Below are positions 23,237 through 35,200 of a stretch of DNA of 64,000 bases, piece by piece. This DNA is from Sphaerolaimus hirsutus (lineage: Eukaryota > Nematoda > Chromadorea > Monhysterida > Sphaerolaimidae), in contig OZ038457.1 in the NCBI GenBank assembly GCA_964036195.1, positions 15,837,147-15,901,146 of the forward strand. Reading direction: 5' to 3'. The notes under the pieces are model-generated. The model made no database searches, was not told the origin of the DNA, and saw only the letters and a program-made list of their open reading frames with translations. Within the stretch, counting starts at the first letter, position 1, and each line of letters starts with the position of its first letter. A program made the position numbers and the translations under genes.

Positions 23237-26200
23237 ATGGCTGCTGTGGCGACCGACTGCCGCCGCGGCACGCTGATCTCGCTGCTCCAGCACGAGCCCA
23301 TATTGATTTCACGCGGCAGCACTGACTGCAACACCATAGCCGAGAGCGCCAGCCTGGAGGCCATGGAGGCGGCCGCACAGCGCAACGAGGAACGCAGCGA
23401 CGAGGAACACGAACAGCCGCAGAGGTTGGTGGGCACGTTTTGTTATTTACGTAAATATGGCTGGTGACAGTCCTGAGTAGGGTTGGCCGATGTTTTTTTT
23501 TAAACGTTTTTTTTTTTTTAAAACGTTTTTTTTTTTAAAAAAACATGACGTCCGAAATGTTTTTTTTTTAAAAAAAACATCGGCCGAAATTTTTAGTACT
23601 AAGCACTAGGTATTTTGCAAAATTTTTGCGCGCAAGCGCGCAATTTCACACACAAATTGACATTGGTGGTTGTTTTCATTGGTTTTGTTGCATTTTTAGT
23701 ATCAAAACATCCATTTCTATGTGCTACCATGGGTGAATAAGCCGACATATGTTGCTGTAATATAAAATATTGAGGTAATGTGCTTCCATGTACCTCCACA
23801 GTGTGTAACTTGACTCCCAAAGTAACAACCTCCTTTTATAACCTTGTTTGATCACCATTCCGTGCCAAACTTTACCTGAAGTCACGAACATTCGACTATA
23901 AGGCGATATACGAACGATATGTCGACGAAAAATGGATATTTTTGACACAAATCACCACTTATAATGCTATCATATGGCTCCACAGCCATTATATGGTCAT
24001 ATTTAACATCACAGAGTATTGCCAGTGTCTGATATACCTATATATGTTGACACTAGGTCCTATCTGGGAGCTTTTAAAAAAAACGTTTTTTTTTTTTAAA
24101 AACGTTTTTTTTAAAAAAAAAAACGTTTAAAAAAAAAAAAACATCGAGTTAAAAAAAACGTTTTTTTTCCAACCCTAGTCCTGAGCCCTGTAAAGTATAA
24201 AGTAAAGTGTCAAATGTTATGTGAAAGGTCAAACGAAAGAAAAAAGGGACGATTTTTTACTGGACTTTCTATGTCAATTGACACATCATTTGTCATGACA
24301 ATTGACACTTAACATTTGTCATGACAATTGACACTTTACATTTGTCATGACATTGACAGTTTGCATGACATTTTACATGACATTTGTTTGACACTACTTC
24401 ACACTTTACAGGGCTTGGCACTGCCCCCTGGAAAAACGTCGTTTCAAGTGACCTCGCTTTACGGAACTTTAAAAAAAGCAAATAAAGTGACGTGGGAACG
24501 TTTCAGGGTGCACTGGGTGGCGGGCGCGTCCGACTCTGCCGATGGATGCGATGGTTCCGCCGCGCCCGATCCCACTGTTTCCTGGTTCGTTTACTTAATT
24601 AATTTGCCACTCTGCTATGTGTGCGTGCGATTTTTGTGCTGGACTGTGCTATTGAAGTGCTAAATAGGGTTGGTCTGAAGCTTTTTTGGAAATTTCACTA
24701 ATTTTCATCGATTCCACTTCCGAGGTGGATTTAGGTGAAGCTAGAAGTTGTATCAAATTCTTGCCACTGTACTGTTATTTCTGCTAGATGAGTGTGGAAA
24801 CAATACCCCCCCCCCTCTTTCGTGGGTGAGACAGATGGTGGCATAAAGATGTAATAAAACGTTTTATGTGTGTGTTCTTTAAAAATGTGTTCTTTTGCGG
24901 CTGATGTCAACTAGCATTGTTTTCAGTTCTAGAAGTTGTATTCTGACCTGTGGATTCGTGTAACTAACTAATTTGACCCAATTCATGCAATAAATTGATC
25001 ATGCATTTTAGTTAAGATTGATGAAAAATAACTCCCTCTCGAATAACCCCCAATCAAAAAGTCGTCATTTCGTCATTTACCTTGCGCTTCAGTACAAAAA
25101 AAGTCTGCTAGCGATTTTTTTGATCGCATTTCATGTGCGACAATTGTCTGAATTATTTATAGCTTGAAAAAAATCGCTTACGAACCCTAGTCTGTGCATT
25201 TCTCATGTCTCGGTGCTGTCACTGTGGGATTTAATCAGAACGAAGGCGAAGTACCTAGTATAAATTTTTTATGAGATGAATGAGGGCAGCTGCGTTCCTT
25301 TTATACTCCGCGGGCCGCATGCTATATGCTTTTTTTTAACGAAGCGTTCCATCGTGACGTGAATATTGGCCACGACCAGGGTTGGCAAAATCTCAGAAAA
25401 AATGAAAATAAAATTAAAATAAAATGGAAAATTTAAGAATAAATTAAAATAAATTAAATGGAAAATTTCAAAAGAAAGATAAAAATTCGAATTTTTGTAA
25501 AATTATTGTAAAATTGTACAAAAATTTGTATTTTTGTAAAATTTAATAAAAATTCATATTTTTTGTAAAATATTTATCTTGTTACTTAAGCTTCTACGTG
25601 TTTTTTCGTGGAACTGTGGGCAGTCCCAAGCTTTGTTAAGTGTTAAATGTCATGTAAAATGTCATGCAAAGTGTCAATTGTCATGATGAATGTAAAGTAA
25701 AGTGTCAATTGTCAAGCAATCCAAATCTTATGTTCTGTATCCAAATCTTGTTGTTTGATAATTCAAATCTTATGTGAACAATTGGATACAAAAAAAAGAA
25801 GATTTGAATACAAAACACAAGCTTTGGATACAAAACCATAAGATTTGGATACACAATTTACACTTTGCATGGCATTTGTCATGACTATTACCACTTTACT
25901 TGACATTTGACATGTCACTTGACATTTTGCATGACAAACCACACATTTTTACCTTTGTCAGGACAATTGACACTTTGCATGACAATTTACAAATTCACCG
26001 CATACTCCAGTAGTCCTTCTACTGGAAATGCAAACCATTGTTATCAATAATTAAAATTTTACAATTGCAGCTAGCTAACAATACCTACTGCATGCAACTT
26101 TTGCAAAGTAATGGAAAAATTTGTCACACGTTTTTCATGTTTAGGTCTAATTATAACATTTTGCTGGCTTTGCATGCAAGATTCTGATTTTTTGTAAAAT

Positions 26201-29200
26201 TATGTACATTTTTTGTAAAATGGTGTAATTTTATTTTATACTTGTATTTTATTTTTATACAATTTGTATACAAATAATTTTTATAAAACCAACCCTGGCC
26301 ACGACTCATTAGTCAACATATAAATAAGTACAGTAGACCATAAGTACATAGTATCGTGCAACTAGCAGTATACGTTGTGATGTCTATATTTATAGCCAGG
26401 GTTGGAAAAAACTTTTTAACGCCATGTTTCAAAAACACACGTTTTTTTAAATTTTAAACATTTTTTAATGTAAAAAAAGCTTTTTTTAAAAATCTCCCAG
26501 ATAAGGCATTGTGTCAACATAAATACATAGGTATATCAGGCAAGTGGCAATACTCTGTGATGTTATATACGTAAAAAACGTTATGTAACAAAAGCGTTTC
26601 GGGCATCGTGTTTTGAAAAAAACGTTTAAAAACAACATCGACCAACTCTATTTATAACCATATAGTTTCTGTGGAGCCAAAGTTGTGATTTCTACTAAAA
26701 ATTTATCCATTTTTATGTCGACTCGTTGCGCAAATAGCCTTTCCTTGATTTCAAGTGAAGCTGGCCATGGAATAAATAAAGTTACAAGAGAAAGTTAATA
26801 CATTGAGAGAATATGTGTAAAAGTAGATTTGTTTAAGAAAACGGTTAAAAAGCCTCCCAGCATCCCTGGTTTGCACTTGCTATTTATGAATAAATACAAT
26901 CGGTTGATATACAATATGATATATTTTGACCGAGATTGACTGCACTGACAATGACATAAAGCAACAGTTGCGTGAAATTTCCACAAATTTGAATAATTGA
27001 AATAGGTAATCAATTACATACCATGAACTGGAAGAGTCAACTGAAAATTAAAGCACAACCCCCAGCCCGCCCCAGCATGAGTTATACGTGATAGATAACT
27101 CATGTAGCTCTAAACTGTACCGTGGTCTGTGAGCTACGGTCGTGTTAAGGGCATTTCCTGTGCAATGTTGAACGCTAGACTATGGAGGTGGGTATCTTTA
27201 TAGTTATATGATGGGCAGTCAGGGTCGAGTAACGAGCGTCAACTCGAGTTACTGTGTTGACAAAAATGAATTGACGAGTACGCTACCATGTGCGTGAATA
27301 CCACAATACTCTCATCGAGTTGTACGTAAGGTCCCATAAGGTATTTACCGTATTTCCTCGAAATACCCCCCGGGGGTTTATTTTTTCAGAGTGAAAATTT
27401 TGAGAGAAAACATGAAAAATGCAACAATAACCACCATTTATAAGTTTTTACAGCCTTATATAAGGATGGTATAAACGATGTTCTAACATAACACAGTAAG
27501 TGTTTTGAATGTTTGTTATGCATTTCCCGGACCACAAATTCATAGTGCCCATTTTGAGGGGGGGGGGGGTATTTCGAGGAAATACGGTAGTTGAAAAGGG
27601 TAAACGTGAATGTTTACTGGATGTTTCTAATCATAGGTTTTCCGGTTCATTTATTACTTTGAATATGGGCTTTTTTATTTCTGCCATAGAATAAGTATTG
27701 TGTTGTGAGTCTAAAGGAAAACTTGCAATTTTATTTTTGCTTATTTTCAGTGGGTTGCTTATACTTAAGTGGATCATTTATTTTACATCAAAATTGTGTG
27801 AATATATTTATTTTAATCAATAGTTGCCATCAGGGGTCTCCAGGATTTTGGCCTTCGCGGGGGCTGGATAGATAGCAAATCGCTCCTCCCAAGGGATAGA
27901 TAGCTGAAAAAATTTTCTGGGGGGGGGCTTGGGGGGGGGGCTGGCGGGGGCACAATATATAGGCTTTTTCAAGGTTAAGAAGGCAGAAAGGGGAAAAAAT
28001 CGCTAAGAATCAGTTAAAAGTAGCCAAAAGTAGGTATAAAATGGCTCAAAATAGGTATATAACCATGTATATAGCCGGAAAGCCCGATTTTGAAGGTGAA
28101 AAACTATAAAAAGGTGCGAAAATTAGCGATTTTGAGCGAAAATTTCTCAAAAACCACTCCAGATAGATAGATAGCTGAGCGATTTGGGGGGGGTCTTTGG
28201 GGGTAGTAGCCAAAAAATTTGCCTCGGGATAGATAGATAGCTGAGCGGCCTCCGGGATAGATAGATAGCTGGCCGATTTGGGGGGGGGGGGGCAGCCCCC
28301 CCCCCCCAGCCCCCCCCCCTAGGAGACCCCTGGTTGCCATACTTAACAACAAATACTTTTTTCAAAACGGTTCTCGGGTTCTGAACGAAGTTGACAAACA
28401 ATTTCATGGTTTCCCCTGAAACATATTTTAATATTCTTCATTTGATATGATGATGACTTTTCTACCTATTGCCTGTGTTTGATCAGGCACAAGCGTTATA
28501 AATATCTTTCCAAACACCGATGCATTGATACATACATAACCCGCTTCTCTTCTATATATTTAGATATTCACCTCCCATCATTGCAACCGGTTACAGAAAG
28601 TACCGAAGGTGTTTGTAACGGCCCTGTGCCAGTACTAGGGATGGAAAAAAGCGCTTTTTTTTAACGGCCCCGCTTTTTTTTTAAAAAAAGCGCTTTTTTT
28701 TTAAAAAAACGCGCTTTTTTCGCTTTTTTTCAAAAAATGTCGAGATGTTCCCTAAAAAGCTCCCAAATATGGTTCTGTATCAATATATACAGGTATATCA
28801 GACAAGTGACAGTACTTGTGATGATATAGAGCCATAGAATGGCTGTGTAGTCATGGGATGACATGATAAGTGGTGTTTTCGTGCAAAAAAATACTTTTTA
28901 TGTTGATTCGTCATGTATATCGCTGTTTGTGAATGTTTCGTGACTTCAAGTGATATTAGGCATGAAATAGTGCTTATAAATAAGGCTATAAGACAAGGTT
29001 AATACATTGAAACTAATGTTTCCCACTGTAGAAGTATGTGGGAGCACATTGGCTGAATATTCAATACTACACTAACATATCACAACTTATTATTACATGA
29101 TAGCATGCAGGAATAGAAGCAATGACACTAAAAATATAACAAAACCAATGAAAACAACCGCCAATGTCAATTTGTGTGTGAAATTGCGCGCTTGCGCGCA

Positions 29201-32200
29201 AAAATTTTGCAAAATACCTAGTGCATAAGAACTAAAAAAAATTGCCGGCGCTTTTTTTTTAAAAAAAGCGCTGGGACCATAGCGCTTTTTTTTAAAAAAA
29301 AGCGGCGTTTTTTTAAAAAAAAGCGCTTGAAAAAGAGCGCTGGCCATCCCTAGCCAGTACACATCTAAAGCCAATACACATCTAGATAGAGTCCGTGGAT
29401 AAACAGCGCTTATCTACATGTTAGATTGATAAACGTTCATCACTTATTTAACATAGTACATTGTTCAGTGGCACTGGCTGCATGGATTGTTTCCATCGTC
29501 AGCGCGCCCGAATTTGGTTCGATGACAGTGATATTAGTAGACAGGCCCGCTCTAGACTGAGCGGTAAACAAAAAGGCATACGGGTCTACGTCTTTGTGTT
29601 TTCCGCCCACTGTAGAACGGGCGTATCAAATAATACGTAAATATCGTTATCCTAGATGTTTGATGGGTAGAATTAGATGGGTGGCGGGTTTAGATGTGGA
29701 ATGGGTCTAGATGTTAACTCGGCCTCAGTCTTTGTAACTATGTGAACAAGGCACAGTGTCATGTAATAGATAAATACGATACCCTCCTGCAGGGACGTAT
29801 CCAGGATTTTTGAGCGGGGGGGGCTGTTTGTTTACGGAGCCCGGCGAACGGGGGGGGGCTCAGCCCCCCCCCCCCTAAAATTTTACCTATAAAGTGAGGG
29901 AATGGCGCCATGGCGCTGGCGCCATTCGTAGGCGCCACGCCATGGCGCCATTGGCGTTGGCGCTGGCGCCAAAAGTCGCTTATTATGTATGTAAATACAG
30001 CTACATATAGAGCGACAGGCCGGCCATTTAGTGTATTTAATCCGGAATTGAGATTACAGGGTCGATTTTCTATAATACCTCTGTGAGATAGACGAATGCG
30101 CGCTTGCGCGCAAAATTTTTTACGCCACACCTTAAAAATTGCTACCAAAAGTTGATTTTCCCCGTGTTTTCCAAGTCCGACCCCGGGAGCGGGGGGGGCT
30201 GCAGCCCCCCCCCCGCCCCCCCCCCTGGATACGTCCTTGCCCTCCTGCGCATGCGCAACATGTGATATTTTATTCAGCCGTCTCATCCTGATAAAATGCC
30301 CTTCGCAATCGCACGCATGCACATGTACATTCGCGCAGTGCATTCTTGAATACAGCGCAGCGCGTCATGTACCGTATATTGTTGGATGAGATCCCCGGGG
30401 ATTGTTTTTGTGGATGATTGGAATGGGGAATTATTCGAGGGGGTGCTTGATTTCCATCCGAAATTTTGTAAGCATACAGTAAAAATAAGACTGGGATTCC
30501 ACCTATTAACGTCAACTTCATTTGCTATGTACCTAATGGCTGTCAAGCACTCAGTCCGAGTGCAGGTCAATTTTGTCTATTTTAAGCACACCGGGTCGTA
30601 GTCACATATTTACATGTATTTATTTTCGATTTTCTTATTTCCTCGGGTCGCTTAAAGGGGGTATTATTCGGGAGCAGTGTGTAAATATGTAGGCGTATAC
30701 ATTTGGCGGAATACAATTGCCGAGACAACCTCCATTTATGCTGTCCCTTTCTTGCTGTCGTACAATCTGGCGGAGGTACATAAAGCCGACAGCTTCTCTA
30801 TGTACATATGTACTTTTCATTTGCTGACGCCAGTGCCCTTTTCAGCTCTACAAGTACTCTTCGTGTTTTATTAAGAGTGACTGCTTGCTGACGTGATTGC
30901 TTTAGGGCTTTAGGTGGGCTTTATGCCTTTGCTGATGTACTATTTTTTTAAGTGTTTTTGGATGTACACAAATATGTAATGTCGTTTTTATTTGTGTTTC
31001 GTAATCAACACAGTTGCATATTTGTTTACTTATAAGGATTTGTACTTCGTCTAGCGGTTATTTAGGACACCACTTTCGTGTGAAAAGTAAACCGTATATT
31101 TACACACAACAATGCGAACGTGAACACTCGGATTCGGTAACTCAATCTCGCCATTACTCTTGCAGCCGGCAGTCGAATGACGACGACAGATCGGCCAGTC
31201 AGCAACCGGGTGCCACTCCCAGACCCTGTAAAGAGCCCTGTAAAATAAAATGTCATGCAAAGTGTCTAAAGTCATGGAAAATGCCCTGCCATTTCGCAGG
31301 GCATTTTCCATGACTTTAGACACTTTGCTAGACATTTGACATTTTACAGGGCTCTTTACAGGGTCTGGGACTGCCCTAGGTGAGCGTCCGCCCGCCGAAG
31401 TCTGCGCCAGCGGCGACGCGCATCGTTCGCGGCCCCACGATCGCAAGCAGAAGGACTGCCCCCAGCGCAACGGCAGCATGGCCAGCGAGCTCAACTTGGG
31501 CGCCGTCATTTACGAAACCCCAGGGAGTAGGAGCCAGGAGGTTGGTCTCTTGCGATGATTTTTCGGTGGCTCTGAGCATGGATATTGGAGGGTTACACGC
31601 TAGTTGACACTTGACAGTTGTGTGCCAACTGGTCTGTGTCAACTCCGATTTCGGTTTCACGTGTTGCTGAGCGATCTTCCAATACACTTGCCGTAACATT
31701 TATTTTTCTAGATTGCCGTAAGTGCATTTGGGGATCACTCTGCGACACGTGAAGCCGAAATCTGAGTTGACACACATGTGTCAACTAGTGTGTGGGCCGC
31801 CATTAATGTTCCTATCCATCTTCCAGGGGCTGGCGCAAACCACCTCGCACTACCCCTCGGTGGGTTCGCCGTTGCCCATGTCCTACTACACGATCCCGCC
31901 GGGCACGGGCCACGCGATGGTGGCCGCGCTGCAGAAGTGCGCCAGCGGGCCCGTGTCGCACCGGCGCGGCAGCACGTTCCACGGCGCCGCGCCCATGCAC
32001 CAGCCGCGCTGCTCCAGCCCGCTCAGACAGCACAGCTTGCAGATGCGGAATAATGATGCGGGTGAGTGATTGGGGGTTGGGGTTTTTGGAAGGTGGGGTG
32101 GGGGTCTCCAGGATTTTGACCATCACGGCGGTTGGATGGATAGCAGATCGTTCCTTCTGAGAGATAGCTGCAAAAATTATGTTTGGGGAGGGGGTTCGCG

Positions 32201-35200
32201 GGGTTCACTTTTATATGCTTTTAAGGTATGGAAAGCTGAACAGTGGGGAAATCGCTAAAAATATGGGAATTTCTCAAAAATCGCTTCAAATAGATATATA
32301 GCTGGCCGATCTGAGGGGGGCAGGGGTTCGGGGGATAGCCAAAAAATATGCCTCGGGATAGGTAGATAGCCGAGCAGCCTCCGGAATTGATTTGGGGGCG
32401 GTTTACCCACTGGAGTCCCATGTGTATGTGTCTACCATCAGCTTGCACTAATTCGGCTGGTTTAGCTACTTAATGGTTTCACTTCATTTTTTTGTTATTC
32501 GCACCAAAGCCCTGTCTCAATTTTTGTTGGATAATTCATTGCACTTCTGCTCAATTGATGATATTTCGTTTCCCGGGATCCTTTACTTTTCCTTTCGTGT
32601 TGTTAGCTACCACTTTCACGTCTTACTCTGAAGTTGAGTTAGGTAACAACACGGCCAGTAGTGGTGCCGGGTCTAGTAGCATCGCACTGTGTCGGTGGCG
32701 CGTGCAGGCGCCGCGTCGACCGGCTACACGCTGGGGCGGTTCGCGGTGCAGCGCATCCGCGCCCACCAGCGGCAGCACCACCTTAGCCAGCACGAGTCGC
32801 TTTTGCCCTCATCGAGCGGCACCGCGTGCTCAGGCGACGGCGCCGTGGGCTCGGCGGCCGGGTCGACCGCGTCGGGCGCCGCCGCCGCCAACGGCCTGTC
32901 GCACGCGCAGCACGCCAAGCACCTGCAGACTGAGCAGGTCATGGCCAAGCACACGCTCAAGGCCAGGGCCAGCAGATACCAGGTGGGTGCCCGCTGCCGC
33001 CTTGCCCTAGGCAGTCCCGCCTTGCCTGACCTAGGGTTCTAACGAGACTAGGGTTGGCCGATGTTTTTTTTTAAACGTTTTTTATTAAAAAAAAACGTTT
33101 TTTTTTAAAAAAAAACATGACGTCCGAAATGTTTTTTTTTAAAAAAAAACATCGACCGAAATTTTTAGTACTAAGCACTAGGTATTTTGCAAAATTTTTG
33201 CGCGCAAGCGCGCAATTTCACACACAAATTGACATTGGTGGTTGTTTTCATTGGTTTTGTGGCATTTTTAGTATCAAAGTATCCATTTCTATGTGCTACC
33301 ATGGGTTAATATGTCGTCATATGTTGCTGTAGTTATATAATATTGAGGTAATGTGCTTCCGTGTACCTCCACAGTGTGTAGCATCACTCCCAAAGTAACA
33401 ACCTCCTTTTTTAACCTTGTTTCATCACTATTCCGTGCGAAACTTTACCTGAAGTCACGAACATTCGACTATAAGGCGATATACGAACGATATGTCAACA
33501 AAAAATGGATATTTTTGACACAAATCACCACTTATAATGCTATCCCATGCCTCAACAGCCATTATATGGTCATATATAACATCACAGAGTATTGCAACTG
33601 TCTGATATACCTATATATGTTGACACAAGGTCATATCTGGGAGCTTTTAAAAAAAAACGTTTTTTATTAAAAAAAAACGTTTTTTTTTAAAAAAAAACGT
33701 TTTTTTTTTAAAAAAAACATCGAGTTAAAAAAAAACGTTTTTTTTCCAACCCTAAACGAGACCCCGATCCCGAGTCCCGAAAATTTTCGGGATTTTGCGG
33801 TCCCGATTTCTGTTCCGATCTCAAAAACGAATCCCGATCACGGTCCCGAAGAAATTAAATATAATCGCGATCCCGGAAAAATTTGCCAACTTTATTAAAT
33901 GCTATTTTTTCACCAAAAAACGTGAGCGGAAATCTCAAGTTTCCACTTAACGCCACGTTTCTGGTGTCGAGATGTGATGTTAGACCATGTTATGACAAAT
34001 TAGAAACAAACATAATTAATCAGACCAATCAGAACGTTTTCTAAAAAAAAACCCATTCCGATCCCAAAAAGTCAATCCCGATTGAACCGAAGCCTGACCC
34101 GGCGTGATTCTCGCAGGCGTTCATCGACCGCGCCTTCAACACTATGGAGACCGATAACCGCGAGTCGCTCACCGACGGCTTCACCATGGTGTCCAAGCTG
34201 ATGGAACGCGCCTGGGACATGCCGCGCATCGGCCACGACCTGGGCTATCACCTGTCCGATTACATGCGCCAATCGGGCTACGTTTCCCTAGTGCTCAAGT
34301 ATGCACTCGATTCTGATGTGTGCAGCGATGTTCGGTTCGTTCCAGTGCACGCACCGTTTGCGCGACGGTATACATAGGACGTCAAAATTTATGGAAAACT
34401 GAAACGGAAAAAATTTTGCACTTGCCGGAAAACGAAAAGCAAAAGTTGCACGGAAAAGGAAACCAATTGGAAATTTTTTTGCCAGAAACGCATAAATTTT
34501 GTCGGAAACTGAAATAAAATTGCTTTGCTTGCTGGAAGTTTTTCTGGAAAAAGACAAAATTTGGCATAATTGAGCCAGAAAATGGAAAATAGGGCGGAAA
34601 AACAGAAATTTTGTCGGAAAACGGAAAATGATTTAGAAAACGGAAAAAAAATTACAACCGGAAGCGTAAAAAGTTGAGCAGACGGAAACAGAAAAAAATT
34701 GCCTTCGGCTTCGAGAAACGTGATACGGAAAGTTACACACTATTGAGTATACACGCGTCGATTGAGGGTCCCCTTGACGCAGACTGGCCGCCGCGTCGGT
34801 GCTGGAGAACAGCATGTCTCTGGGCAACCGGGAATACATCGTGGGCCACGGCCGGCTCGACTCCATGATGCAGTGCATAGTCAAGCAGTTCGGCGGCGAC
34901 AGCTACGACGCCATGCGCGTCGCCGTCAGCATGATGGAGAATATGTTCAAGGTCAATATACATGCACTGCTTTTTTGTGTTGCTCTGCGTTACTTTACTT
35001 CTTAAAGTGATGGCACTTGTTTACATTGATGCGCAGGTGTCTGCCGAGGTTTGCCTACAGATGCTTGATCTAGGAGCACTGGACTATATACTCAGCGTGT
35101 GCAAGTTGCATAAGCCTGAAGAACAGGACAGCTCTTTCACTCTCAGGTAGATCACTCTAAGCCTCAATCACTCGATCTTTATTGTAATTCATTCTATTTT

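Noticed and set aside
29759-30343. 194-codon minus-strand frame rich in Gly, Pro and Ala
   Set aside because: It runs through a family A MITE and its G/C-runs. Similar frames appear in other copies only because of composition.
32640-32707. Possible upstream extension of the SARM1 exon at 32708 ([12 protein letters not shown])
   Set aside because: That frame does not join the downstream coding frame; the acceptor at 32707/32708 keeps phase with the exon ending at 32061.
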